Positions 1 to 11,528 of a stretch of 64,000 nucleotides of DNA are shown in pieces. The stretch is taken from the NCBI GenBank assembly GCA_002118135.1, contig BDIU01000232.1:302278-366277 (forward strand), in the 5' to 3' direction. Position 1 is the first letter of the stretch, and each line of letters starts with the position of its first letter. Position numbers and translations under genes: made by a program. The notes beneath the pieces were generated by a model. That model was not told the DNA's origin. It did no database searches and saw nothing but the letters and a program-made list of their open reading frames with translations. This stretch comes from Trebouxia sp. TZW2008 (Eukaryota > Chlorophyta > Trebouxiophyceae > Trebouxiales > Trebouxiaceae).

Positions 1-2250
1 GCACAGATGCTCATGTCATGCTGCCTATCAACAGACTGCCTGATTGCCTGCGCATATCAAGGCTGCATTCAAAGCAATCATGTTACCTGCATTGTACGGT
101 TGAGCTCAGTCGCCTGAATGGTGACTTCATAGGCCGTACCCATGGCGCCGCCTGCAGCAGTGAAAGGGCCACGTAAGCAAATCAAGCCTTTGCCTGCTGC
201 TGACAGACATACTCAACACTTCTGGTATGTCTCAAGACAGCCTTCTTAAAGTAGCGCTTGTTGGTGTCCTGTGATGTGCATTGCAAGCGAATGTGCGCCT
301 CAGCTAGTGAGTTAACTGGATCTGAGGATGTCTGCAGCTGAGATTATGCTGAAATTTTCTGAGCTGTCTGCTGTGCTGCTGCTGTTGGTCAGTGGCGACA
401 AGGCACACATGAAATAGCGCTCAAGCTCTGCTGTGCAAGCATCTCAACACACCACACAGGCAACTCACAACCCACAACGCGCAAGCACCTATCAACACCA
501 GAGCTGAGCATTCAGCAGCAAGTGAGGGAGATGCAACTTGTGAAGTCCTCCAGTGCAACACAGAAGTCCTGGCAGCTTGACGTCCTCAGCGTTGTGTGGA
601 GACTTGCACACTATTCAGCAACATGTGATCTGGTCACTCGCCTGATGGCTGGTGCATCATGATACGGGTGCTTGGCATTGCATACCGCTTGCCCTTTGTG
701 CCCGCTGCCTACACGCATGAACCCATCTTCATGTAAATTGCATGCTAGAGAGGTTCAGCAGGTACGTGTGGGGCAATCAACTGTCTCCAGCCAGTTTGGT
801 GATGTACTATGATCTACAACATCTATGCTGAATGTGGTAGGTGCCATATCGTCATATCAGACAGTGATCCTAATGAGTATACAGACTGCACAAGTTCTCT
901 GCTCACACCAGATGCCCTGAATACTGCTTGTTTGTTACAGTGCTCAATGAGATTGCAAGGGCTCAGAGGTGTTGTGTGGGTATGGACGCTCCAGTTCAGA
1001 GCAAAGCATGAGCAGTATACAGCGAGTTTGCAGATAGTAGCATGTGTGGCCATGTCTTGCTTACCAGCAAGAGTGTGGCAGTAGTTGCCACCAGGCCAAA
1101 TGCAACCGTGCTCACATCACATTTGATGGCTTTGATCACATCCAAGATGGCAATGATTGCGTATGGAGAGCCACCTGCACTTCAGCAAGGATAGCATTGA
1201 CAGCAGACATAGGTAGGCAGTATCAAACTGAGGTCTCGAAAGCATTGTCAGCGTTAGTGTTCCCAAGACAACAACATATGAACGCTGATTGCACAAACAG
1301 GTGAGGTGTGGTGTAAAGACAAGCGTAGCTGGCATGCCTGAAGGTTGCATGTACCTTGAGAATTGATGTATATTTGTATGTCCTGGGTCTCATCCATGGC
1401 TTCAAGCGCAAGCATACTAGCTACAATTGAGGTTGCTACCTGCATGCTCAAAATTCAAGCATGCTGTCATATCATCACACCCAACAAAGTCGTCCCTGCA
1501 GACTAGACTGACTTTGTCTCACCTCGTCATTGATTCTGCTGCCCACAAATATGATTCTGTTGCGCAGCAGGTGTGTATACATATCAGTCACCTCCTGCAC
1601 TTGCATGATACAATAAGGGGTGTGCCAGCCTGAGGGTGTCATGCAAGGCATGATTCAATGCGCACCTGGCCGTCCACTCCGACTGGAATGACAGGAGTGA
1701 CTAGAGGAGAGTCTTTTCTTCGGGCATGGAGTCGTGTGTGCCTGCACGCATGCAGACCAGCCTCACGCTGTTGCAGAACTGCATTGCGAAGCACTCATCG
1801 TTCAAGCCCCTCCCTACCGTCGCTGGGATTTGCAATCACTTTGCTGGCGAGGCGCAAGTACAGAACGACGGTGTACAGCTAGGGCGCACGGCGAAGCTTG
1901 GTTACTGATCACAGGTGCAGATGGGAGCTGCAAGCGGCCTTGACAAGTCAAACTGCAGGGCATTGTCAGCCACCCAGAGCCACGACCAGTGCGGTAGCGT
2001 TGGTCCTTAAAGTGCGCAGGGCTTTGACCTAACGACTCGCCACAGCATGCATGTCACCTTTGACTCGCAAAGCAACTTTACCCTAGCCTGCCCTAAAATC
2101 CACCAACAACAGCGCCCTCTGAGACCAATCCTCCAAGAAAGCTTTGCCCTCACTGCAGGCAACACGCTGTGACACGCAGTCTCGCATGAGCGCAGGTTGG
2201 TCGGCGATCGACGCGCAATTTCTGCGGTCAGCTTGAGTGTTGGACGTGCG
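1..2250. other. Left flank without a confident gene
   Basis: No open frame here looks like a conserved protein, and the overlapping short frames on both strands between 800 and 2000 look like noise. The stretch from about 1650 to 2300 has clearly more CG dinucleotides than its surroundings. The same change is seen upstream of the other gene starts in this window, so it is probably promoter DNA for the L22 gene at 2251, perhaps shared with a minus-strand gene to the left. I saw no TATA box that I would defend. The only exon-like object is listed separately at 87-151. Confidence 0.4.
87..151 (-). CDS. Possible internal exon of a minus-strand gene leaving the window
   Basis: Read on the minus strand, a 65-nt open block is bounded by CTGCAG at its 5' side and by CAG followed by GTAACA at its 3' side. 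These are the splice-site styles of the validated genes in this window. In one frame it encodes about 21 residues (GAMGTAYEVTIQATELN and on), which reads like real protein but which I cannot assign. No matching neighbouring exon was found to the right, so this could be chance. A gene running left out of the window would fit the CpG-rich stretch at 1650-2300. Confidence 0.25.
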
Positions 2251-3071
2251 ATGCAAGCCAAGTGCGTCTGTCAGACCTTGACACCAATTCGCGGAGCACA
2301 GCCTGCATTGCGGTCGTCCAGCATAAGGTCGACTGTCCCATCTTCACACGCAAGGCTAGGCAGCGTACAAGCTCAACGAGGGGTCAGTGCCAACTTTCGC
2401 AGCATCTAACAGCAGCTTGCAGCCTGTGCACTGCAGTTGCTGACTTTACATACTTCATTGTCTTCAGGTTGCCTTGTTTCAACAAAGATCAGCCCTCAGA
2501 CCAGCTCTCAATGCACCTGCATTGACAGTCTGTCGAGCTGCACCCAAGGCCAAGCAGAAGGCAGCTGCACAAAAGGGAGCGCCCCCCAGTGCAGTAGCTC
2601 ATCTCAGATATAGCAGAGGCTCACCAAGCAAGGTCTGTGACATGAACCACAAATTTGATCATTGAGCATAGTCTTGGGTCATGCTTGCTAGCCTAACGCT
2701 GCATCATTTCAAATGTGCACGATTTACTGACAGATGGTTGGTCTCCTGACAGGTTCGAAGAGTGCTCGACCAGATCAGAGGCAGATCGTATGAAGAGGCG
2801 CTGATGATGCTGGAGTACATGCCTTACAGAGCTTGCGAGAGCATCATCAAGTTGCTAGTGTCGGTACGCTATGTAGCAATGGCCATTGAAACACAGCAAT
2901 GTTTTCTGTTCTGCGTTGAACAGAGTCAAAGGTGCACAAGCATGCTTGCAGGCTGGCGCAAATGCTAAAGAGAACCTAGGGCTCAGAAAGATCAAGCTGT
3001 ACATCTCAGAATGCTACTGTGATGAAGGACCAATTATGAAGCGGATCAAGACTAGAGCCAAGGGCAGGTAA
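2251..3071 (+). CDS. rpl22: Plastid 50S ribosomal protein L22 (uL22c), nuclear-encoded
   Basis: Four exons splice in phase: 2251-2382, 2468-2632, 2753-2863 and 2952-3071, giving about 175 residues. uL22 binds 23S rRNA and lines the peptide exit tunnel of the 70S ribosome. The last two exons carry the family core: [17 protein letters not shown], then [16 protein letters not shown], then [11 protein letters not shown], and finally [14 protein letters not shown], which corresponds to the conserved loop. The first 100 residues are rich in S, A, R and P with few acidic residues, as expected of a chloroplast transit peptide. Chlorophyte plastid genomes generally lack rpl22, which fits a nuclear copy. 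Oddity: the frame stops right after AKGR, whereas family members continue with a short final strand (typically AYPI.KPTCHITV). The same bases (CAG followed by GTAAAC) could instead be a donor to a last exon that I could not find. Plastid targeting is inferred from sequence style. Confidence 0.88.
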
Positions 3072-4504
3072 ACAAGTCACTCCATCATTGACTCATAGTG
3101 CAAGGGGTTTGCAAAGCACATCTGGGGTGTCAGGCTTCTGCTGTTTTGCTCATGAAGACAGCTGGTGCATGTTGCTTTTGCGCCGACCTTTGCCTGTATT
3201 GGGACTGTACTTCAGTTGCCGCAAGGCAAGCAGTGACACTGCAATGTTTCAAGTGCCTATGTGCAATGGTTGGGTCGAGTGTCCGTTGCAAGCTCTGCAG
3301 TCATGCATTGCAGGTCAAATCAGATTGCCAAGCTTACAAACCATATCAGCATCAGAGTGCAAGAAAAGCAAGCATAAGGTGCCCATGTATTTTGCTGCTG
3401 TATGCAACAGCGCCTTCCTAGAGGATCATGACACAGCCTCAGGGAGCTCATAATTTTGTCACTCAGCATCAACTTCAGCTCCTGCAAAACCTGAGTCATT
3501 GCCCAACTTTTTTGCCAGGCTTTGGCTTGTCAGCCGTAACTTGATAGTGGCAAAGACAGCTATCTGCTCCATCTTTCAGCCAGTAAAGTGCACTGACTGG
3601 CATGCTTGTAATCACAACAGCACAGGTAGCAGAGTGCATTTACTCTTGGCTGGCTGCAGCTGTTGGCTTGGTTGTGCTGAATCCGACTCAAGTGCCTGGC
3701 ATTGCGTAAAACGCACAGCAGTTACACCAGATTTTGCAGAGTCTTTACTTGGTGCATGCAAATGTACAGCTTCAAACTGGCAAGCAGGTAACAAGTCTCG
3801 TGCGGTCATCAGACCTGCTTGATCTAAAGGTCTGACGGAGGGAGTCATGCATCTCTTCTGCCAGTGACAAAGACACTTTGAGTGGGTCATCATCAACAGC
3901 CGTTTGGCCAACATATGCATGTGAAGAATTCAACAATCCATGGTCACAGACACATCAAGTGTTGCATGGATCATCTGTCATGCATGGGTTGGGTACAGCC
4001 AGATGTGGCATCTGCACCCGTCATCGTCAGATTTTGCCTAAGCACGCCTGGAGCGCGATGGCAAACTTCACGCGCACAATGCAGAGCTGATGCGTGCCTT
4101 GTCACAGCTGTCTGCATGCCGTGTAGGGATTTTTCTTCTTCCTCCTGTTGCCGGATTGAGATTTCCTGGCAGGTCGCCAAAAGTTGACAACATCAGCAGA
4201 GCAGGCGAATCTCTGCAAACTTGCCAAGAGCTCGGTGCACATTGCTTCATCAGCCGCTGCAGCGTTTCCCTCGTAAAGGTTGCGATTGGCAGCGAGCAGC
4301 CGCAGTGCACTTACGGATTCGACACCGGTCACCCTCTCTTGCAGCGTGACATCCTGCAGTCAGCGCTGCTTCTTATTTTTTGGCGACTCCCGCCGCGCCT
4401 GCCGAATACAACTAGCAGGCAGACTTCCGCTTACCCATCTATCCACCGAAGCCGCTTGATCGCCAAGTTTCAGCGTGGTGTCAAGCTTCAACCCTGACGC
4501 CAGA
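3072..4504. other. Intergenic region between L22 and the coiled-coil gene
   Basis: This stretch includes the 3' flank of the L22 gene and, at its right end, a more CpG-rich piece (about 4100-4620) that is probably the promoter of the gene starting at 4505. I looked here for the missing last exon of uL22 and did not find a convincing one. Open frames of 70-135 codons exist on both strands but overlap each other and show no recognisable motif. Confidence 0.45.
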
Positions 4505-7500
4505 ATGGCATCTGCCCGTACGCGTGAGGTAAGGGGCGACGTTATTGTAACGACGGTCTTCCTGCGCTTCACCCACGAGGTTTCCAGCTATGTGCAATCT
4601 GCTCACACCGTGCGTGCCGTCACTAAGGCTGAGCCCTGTTGATGTCTTCCTTGCAGGGCAAACACACCCTGAGTAACTCCACTGCTGAGCCCTCAAGCAG
4701 AAGCAGGATAGGCTCTTTTTTGGCATCAAGTTCAACAGCAGGCAGAAATGTCCTGTCTTTGTGGAGCTCAAACAAGGTCAGTCACCTTGAACACTTGACT
4801 TTAGCCCCTTGTGCTCAAACCATAGGATGTCTCCTACAGACTATGTTTTCGTAGCAGGCCTTTTTATGAACGTTTTGTGCTTCACAGTATGATGAGCGCC
4901 TTCCATCCAGCATCGCCGACATCTCCTACATCCCAATTCCTGACAGCAGCAGCCAAGGCAATGACTGCATATTGACAGTGACGACAGATGAGACCAAAGA
5001 GAACACCACATCTGTTGTTGAGGATACCAAGAAGACTCTGCCAGAGGTGAATCACGAGCACCTGTTTTGCAATGCTGTATTGCTATGGCAGGCCTCAGTA
5101 TGCTACAGCTGCTTTCTGGTTAAGCGGGTGCTATTCTGCTATTCACTAACATAGCATGTTGCGTCGCATGCCAAGCATGCAGACTTGCTTCAAGAAGCAT
5201 ATAATATGCTGACTTTGCACGACATATCGCCTGCGGTCTGGGCATCAATCTGTGCATGGCATTCTACATCAAGTTCCATTGTCTGCTCTGAACACAAACT
5301 GCACAGCGCTATATCGTTTTGCACCTGCCAAATGTCACTATGTCAGCCAACATATAAGGGTTATTACTGGCGTCCTATGACATGAAACGCCAAATACTGC
5401 ATGACTCGCTTGCTTGAGGAACAATTTTGAGGTTTCTGAGCTGTGTCCAGGATGCTGTTGTGAAGCCACAAACATCAAGGAGGGTCCTGAGAGCCGGTCT
5501 TGAGAAGCTGGAGAGGCAGAACAAGGCGCTACAGGAGTTGTGTGCCAAGCAGCGCCTAGACCTGGATGATGCCACCAGGGACGCTTCACAAACAGGTTGG
5601 TACAGTGTTCTCTTGATGACATGCAATTGTGTGCAAGGCAACAGGATTTATGTGCCTGGATGCCATGAGAGACGCTGCACAAGCAGGTTAGTACAGTACT
5701 CTCTTCATGTATGGCATGCAATTGCACACAGGGCAACAGAAGTTGTGTGCCAAGCAGCGCCTAGACCTGAATGATGCCATCAGAGACCCTGCACAATCAG
5801 GTTGGTACAGTATTCCTTTCATGTGTGACATGCAATTGTGTACTGGGCAACAGGAGTCGTGTGCCGAGCAGCGCCTAATACTGGATGATGCCACTAGAGA
5901 CGCTGCTCAAGCAGGTGGGCACAGGATTCTCTCGATGTATGAACTGCGCTTGTGAACAAGGCCACAGGCTTTGTGTGCCAAGCAGCGCCTAGACCTGGAT
6001 GATGCCACTAGAGACGCTGCAAAAGCATGTTGGTGAAGTACTCTCTTGGTGTACAATATGCAGTTGTATACAAGGCAATAGGAGTCATGTGCCAAGCAGC
6101 GCCTAGACCTGAATGATGCCTCTAGGGACGGCACAAGCAGGTTGGTACAGAGTTTTCCTGATGTACGACATGCAGTTTTGTACAAGGCAACAGGAGCCAT
6201 ATGCCAAGCAGCGCCTACCTGAATGATGCCACTAAACACGCTGCACAAGCAGGTTGGCACAGTGTTCCCTTGATGTATGACATGGACTCGTATACAAGGC
6301 AACAGGAGCTTCATGCCAAACAGCGCCTGAACCTGGATGACGCCAAAGATGCTGCACAAGCAGGTTGGTACGTTCATGCATCCATTGACTCATTCATTCA
6401 AACAAAACACATTTCAGACAGGCTCAGCAGGCCCAGCAAGGTACGTACCAAAGCATTCAACAACTGTCTCCAACCAGTTCAGTCCTGTGCTAAATTGGAC
6501 CAATAATATTGTCAATCCCATGGCAATACATGTGGCGAAATTCAGGGATGCATCATGCCTAGTTAGGCAGGAATCACAACTCTAGTCTCATCGATGAGAG
6601 AACAACAATGACAATGAATAACAACAACAACAAAGCAGTAAATACAGTAATAACAAGTAATGATGTGATTTCCAGCACAAGTGCTAGGTGTGAGACCCAG
6701 GCCTCTTGCCACGTTGGCTTACTTTGGGTATTATGGTAAGAATGCGAGCAAGATGTGAAAGTCTGGCAAGAAAATACCATGTCGACCTTCCTGAGCCATC
6801 CTGGAGGCTATGGACCTTTGACCTGCAGAGACAGCATGACCTTTGGAAACTCAGCGTCTAGCATCCTGCAGACATGCCCATACCATCTAATTTTGTCGCA
6901 TTTCAGTCGGGACTCCATACTACATGTCTGACGCATTGACAACATGGCTGCCATGCCGTTGCAGAAGTGACACACATTTGCTCAAAGAAATCCCACAAGT
7001 AGGTGTTAGACAGCTCACAAAGAGACATAGCTGCACAGTGCTTGCTGAGCTGGGTCAAACTCTTTGCCCCATACAGCATCACTGATACGACAGTAGACTG
7101 AAAAGTTTGAAATTTGGTGACGTAGCCTCTTGAAGACTTGCCACAGATCTGTCTCAACCAGCTCAGCAAACAGATGGACACAGATGTGCAGTGCTTGTCA
7201 AGTGGGGCTTTTGTCCCTGCCCCATACAACAGTAATGACACGACAACAGACAGGCAGTTCTGAAAATTGGTAAAGAGTGACAAAGCCATGCAAACCAAAT
7301 GTTGGCCCTATGCAAGCAAACAACACAGCTGTCACACTCATGAACAAACCTTTCATTGACCATCACTATACACAAGTCAAAGGTGCTGATTGGGGTTAGC
7401 CCATCCTTACACTCAAGTCAACAGTGCTGACTGGGTTGAACCATCATTACATACAAGTCCTTGGTGTCGACTGGGTGGAACCATTATTACATACAAGTCA

Positions 7501-10500
7501 AAAATGCCAATTGGGGTTGGCACATCGTTATACCCAAGGCAAGGCTGCCAATGCAGACATTTTCACCTTAGGAAACAAGCTGCAAGCCGTGTCTTCCTGC
7601 CTTATGTTGCAAGACCACTTCTGGTGCTGACGCTGATGCTGTCATCAGATACAGCAGTCCCGTGGCAAACAGTGAAAGGTGTTTAATGCATACATTTTAT
7701 GACAGTAGCATGACGGTAATTCATGTCGAACTACAAGTTTTGGTCTTTGAGCTGTCAATGAAATCATTTGTGCTTCAATGAGCTTACATGCAAATTTCAA
7801 GTTTGGGCAGCTCAAAAGGTAAGTTTAGACTTGGACCTTTACTCAAAATCTTGCTGCTTGTGGCTCTTGGCAAAAATTTGTGAAATTATGTCCTATCTGC
7901 AAGACGCCGTCAACTGCAGACTTACTTCCATCTTCAAGCCCTGGAATGTGTGTATCATCCAGACACAGGAATGCCTGTTTTACAATTGCAAAAGGTAAAG
8001 TATGGCAAATTGTCTGAGACTCATATGAACATGACATGTCTGCCATGGTGCAAATCAATGATCTATCTTCACTTACACTCAAGCTTGGTGCACTCAAGCC
8101 TGGTAATTGGTAGTCATCCCATTCCTGGTCATCCCAATCCTAATCATGCCTCATGCAGCCAGCCTATGTGAGCTCTATACTGGACTTGCTCCCAATGTTG
8201 TTTGATTCAGCAGGAAAAGCACGCACTGGCACATCAATTTTGACACAGCAGCACCTGTTTGCGCATAAAAGCAGTGTCACAGATTTTTGAACATTGTGTA
8301 CGCTTAACATCACAAAATTGCCTGAGCGCACCTCTCCATGCATCATTATTACCTTGGTGCTGTGCCTAATCAATGAATTCTGGGTGCAGGGCGCCTTTCT
8401 GCAATTGTGTACAAGCTTGAGCTGGAACTCAAGGAGCTGAAGTCCAAGTCGTTTTCAAGAAGTGTGCCGCATCTTAAGGCCATCGACACATCAGCCCAAG
8501 ACGCCATCAGGCTGGCAACCCTCAGCCGCAAGGCAGCAGCTGCTGGGGAAGCTGCTGACACAGCACAGCAGCAGCTAAGGGAGATGAAACAGCAGAACGA
8601 GGTCAAGTTGTCACAGCTGCAGCAGGAATTAGATGCAGCTCAGCAGCAGATGCAGCGAGCTGGTGAAGAGAATGAGCAGCGTGTTTCAAACCTGCAGCAA
8701 CAGCTGAGTGATGCTATGGCACAGATCAACGCCCTTAAGCAGGAGATCAAGGCCAACAGCAAGTCACATGCACATGAGCTTGCTGCCCAGCAGCAGGATC
8801 AGTCTGCAGCAACAGCAGCAGCAGCCAAGCGCTTTGACAGCAGCACGTCAGCACTCAAGGCTCAGCATGACAATGTAGTGATGTTGCTGCAAGCCAAGAG
8901 CGTTTCCATCACATGCCAGTACTCTGCACAGCTGGCTGAACTGAAGCTGCAGCATAAGCAACAGCTGGATGCAGTGAGGCAGCAGAATGCCCAGAGCGCT
9001 GCTGCAGCACAGGAGCAGCATCAGCAGCAGCTCAATGCATACAAGCTGCAGAATGACAAGACCATTGCTGCTGCCAGAGCTGAGTCTGCAAGGCATGCTG
9101 CAGCAGTGACAGCCATGCAAAGCGAGCTGTGCAGTGTGAAGCGACAGCTGCACTGGCAAGAGACCACCCACCCCAAGTCTAGCCGCCCATTTGAGCCACA
9201 TGCACTGGGTCTGATCTACGTGCCTGCTGTTGAGAGACAGTGCAAGGGGCATGAGGCAGCACTTGGGGCCATTCAGAATGCCCTGGAGGTGACTCAAGCC
9301 AAGTACGCCGCTGCCAAAGTCCACAGCCTCCAAGAGATGTCCGCCTTCTCAGCTGTGCAGATGCAGCTTTACACTGACCTTAAGCAAGAGGCTGATGGCT
9401 TAGCATCTGCACAGAGCAAGTTGCAGCAAGCTTACAGGCAGCAATCAACACTCACTTCCCCAGTCACAGCAGCCATGCGGCAGCTGCCTGCACCACTCAG
9501 CTTCCACTCAGCTTCAAGCACGTGCCAGTCCACTGGACCACAGCTGCGCAGTACCCCAGATGACAACATTCCTGCAGACAAGGCCGGCACAGCCTTGTCA
9601 GCTGTCCACTGCATCAGCACTGGCAGCTGCTTGACCCCACAGGGGGTGAGCCTGACCCCAGGGGGGTCAATCATCTACCCATGCACCTCCATCCCTCCAG
9701 TGCAGCCTATGCATGGCTTAGATGCTGGGCACCTCATCATCCACGCCTCAGTCACAGAGCAGTCACCAGCAAGAATCGTCATCCATGCCTCAGTATCAGG
9801 GCAGTCACAAGGGAGTTCTTACCACAAGGGATACCTCAGCAGTGCCTGTGACTCAGCTGCAGCAGCAGCAAAGGATCTTGCTTCAGCTCTGCAGCGCTGC
9901 AGCTGTGGTGGCAAGACTGTGCCTGCCGCTTCTGGGAGCAAGAAGGAGTCTGTAAAGGTGAGCGCACTGTAAAGTCTGTTTGCGACTGCATTGATGCAAA
10001 ATGCAGTCGTTTTCAGCACTCCAGAAGATGCAGTATAGTTCAGCAACTGATTCTTTCAAGGCTGCCCAATCCATGGAACTGATAGTCAGGAATGCAAGAT
10101 GCACATTCATGCTGATTCCTGATTATCTCCTCTGGATCAAAGATCAAAGGTGAATACCACAGACTAGGATGGCTGCTTGGCATTGACCAAATTGATGTTT
10201 TGCAGGCAGTGAATGACTTCCTAGCAACTTGGGCTGATGTCAAGGCCAGGACAAGCACCTTCTTTGCCAACCTTGACCGAGTGGAGAAGAAGTTTGCGGC
10301 AGGCAGGGTGAGCCGAGCACTACGTGATGAGCAAGGGTGCAATCGCATCATCAAGTCCCTGGAGAGCAATGCAATGGAGACAGGGGGTGAGAGGCAGCCA
10401 CTGACAGCGGTGATTGTAGACAATGTGCAAGATGACATGATGACAGATGAGCAAGCCTCAGCAGATGATGATGCGGGTTACGAATCAGACGACAGCTGGT

Positions 10501-10523
10501 GCATTGACGACCCAACTGACTAG
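4505..10523 (+). CDS. Large coiled-coil protein, unrecognised
   Basis: An in-phase model has exons 4505-4528, 4657-4776, 4888-5046, 5451-5595, 8390-9957 and 10206-10523, about 777 residues. I do not recognise a family. Residues 1-100 are S/T-rich and probably disordered. Exon 4 opens a coiled coil (GLEKLERQNKALQELCAKQ), which resumes in the 1.57-kb exon with long Q/A/E/K heptad stretches. About 150 residues of low-complexity S/P/T sequence follow, with a twice-repeated IHASV motif. The last exon has a helical segment (FLATWADVKARTSTFFANL) and a very acidic tail ending in SWCIDDPTD. No transmembrane segment or signal peptide is visible, so a cytosolic or cytoskeletal scaffold role is only a guess. 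The 2.8-kb fourth intron contains an array of decayed copies of exon 4 and a LINE fragment. A possible extra micro-exon lies near 6421-6439. Confidence 0.7.
5596..6366 (+). repeat. Tandem array derived from exon 4 of the coiled-coil gene
   Basis: About seven imperfect units of roughly 115 bp follow the real exon. Each carries a version of the coding piece that spells CAKQRLDLDDATRDA in the exon, preceded by an AG (usually CAACAG) and followed by a donor-like CAG then GTTGG. In the cleanest copies the AG-to-GT interval is 61 nt, not a multiple of three. Including one copy would therefore break the frame; only three together would preserve it. One unit (near 5650) lacks the central part, and another has lost several bases. 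This looks like an exon-plus-intron duplication that expanded like a minisatellite and then decayed. Confidence 0.8.
6590..7300 (-). mobile_element. LINE-type retrotransposon, decayed 3' fragment
   Basis: On the minus strand the conceptual translation shows the region just after the catalytic core of a non-LTR reverse transcriptase. It contains FQTFQSTVVSVMLYGAKSLT, and further on KIRWYGHVCRMLDAEFPK, which matches the widespread LINE pattern LLYGAETW ... RWLGHVLRM. The LYGA block occurs twice in a row (a second, diverged SVVVSLLLYGAGTK), so the fragment was internally duplicated. After the coding part, toward lower coordinates, comes a tail of GTT/ATT-like triplets near 6600-6660, typical of a LINE 3' end. 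Stops and frameshifts interrupt it, so it is dead. It sits antisense inside intron 4 of the coiled-coil gene. A related 3' tail lies at 33180-33330. Confidence 0.75.
7378..7560. repeat. Minisatellite of about 50 bp
   Basis: Three to four imperfect units are visible. Each contains a short motif of the type GCTGA(C/T)TGGG followed by a CA-rich stretch ending in ACAAGTCAA. They lie in the long intron of the coiled-coil gene directly after the LINE remnant. No coding content is apparent. Confidence 0.6.
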
Positions 10524-11528
10524 TGCCTGAATACTAGATGTACGCTATATCGGATTATTAACTGTTGGCACCAATGCCTAGGCAATACAGGGTTTGCTGT
10601 GATCTGTTGACATAATGTGAGCAGTCTTTTGAGCTGCCAAGCTGCGTTGATAAACAAGTACAGTTTTGGCACTTTGATTGCACTATAAGGTTAGAAGGTA
10701 TTGACTTTGCATGCATGGTTTTGGAATGCTTGAGTTGTAAACCATGCAGCATTAAAAGGCTTTCATGTGTGACTCGACATCATACTCATCAGAAGTATGC
10801 AGAGTTCAGACGGTACAGCAGTGCGCAGATCAAGTTGAGCATGATGCATAGCAGTGCATCAGCTGAATGACGAGCGCTCCCTGCAGCTACTTCTAACAGG
10901 CTTGTGCAAAAATGTGTTCTGGCCATTCAGTGTGCAGCTGCTGCGAGAGCCTGAGACTCAGAGGTCACTTGGGCATGAGAGTATCTGTGACACCACTCAC
11001 ACCTAAGCTGATGCATATGCCGCACAAAACTGCACAGATATTGATTTTACAGTCGCTGTTGCTGATGCTGCTGCGTGTGTGTTGTGCTGTAGCCTGAGCC
11101 GCTTTGACAGTATGCGCAGTACAACGAGAAGCAGACCGCAAGCAGACCCGTGGCATGTGAGCTGTGTTGGCTGCTGTCGCAAGTGCAGCATGCTGCAGGG
11201 CCACAATCTGTAGACGGTTAGTAATGGGTTTACGCCATGCCGCATTAAGCTCCTTCTGTCCGAAACCTGTGGATGCCTGGCTTGCGCCGTTGAGCATGCC
11301 AGCCTCTCGCAGGCCTGTGCTGACGTTGCGCTGATAGCGCGCTTATTTCTGCGACGCAAGCAAAGCGACGCCATCGAAAGATCACGAAGGCTGTGCCTGT
11401 GCCTTGCGGATTGTCGTCTGAATATGCAAGTGCGGTTTTGAAATTGCGACCAGTCCGATAGGTCGAAGACCTTGCATGCGCCGCAAATTAGGCACTGATT
11501 GAACTGCTAAGCCGCTCCGAAAGCGAAC
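10524..11528. other. Intergenic region between coiled-coil gene and ABC transporter
   Basis: A TGTAA motif at 10736-10740, about 215 nt after the stop codon, is a plausible green-algal polyadenylation signal for the coiled-coil gene. A dispersed repeat lies at 10950-11095. From about 11220 to 11620 CG dinucleotides become frequent; this is the probable promoter of the ABC transporter, whose first codon is at 11529. Confidence 0.5.
10950..11095 (+). repeat. Dispersed repeat, copy A
   Basis: This roughly 145-bp block is nearly the reverse complement of 52841-52978. Shared landmarks in order are CACTTGGGCATGAGAGTAT, TGTGACACC, CACACCTAAGCTGATGCAT, CCGCACAA and TTGATGCTGCTG-like ends. Weaker copies occur in two introns of the ABC gene (13437-13520 and 31704-31765). 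No protein is encoded, so it looks like a short non-autonomous element. Confidence 0.7.

Noticed and set aside
3088..3453. Open plus-strand frame of 121 codons after the L22 gene
   Set aside because: It is cysteine-rich without motif, overlapped by another open frame of similar length, and does not contain the expected end of uL22.
8848..9333. Open minus-strand frame of 161 codons opposite the coiled-coil exon
   Set aside because: It is a shadow of the Q/A-rich heptads on the plus strand, rich in Leu and Cys as such shadows are.
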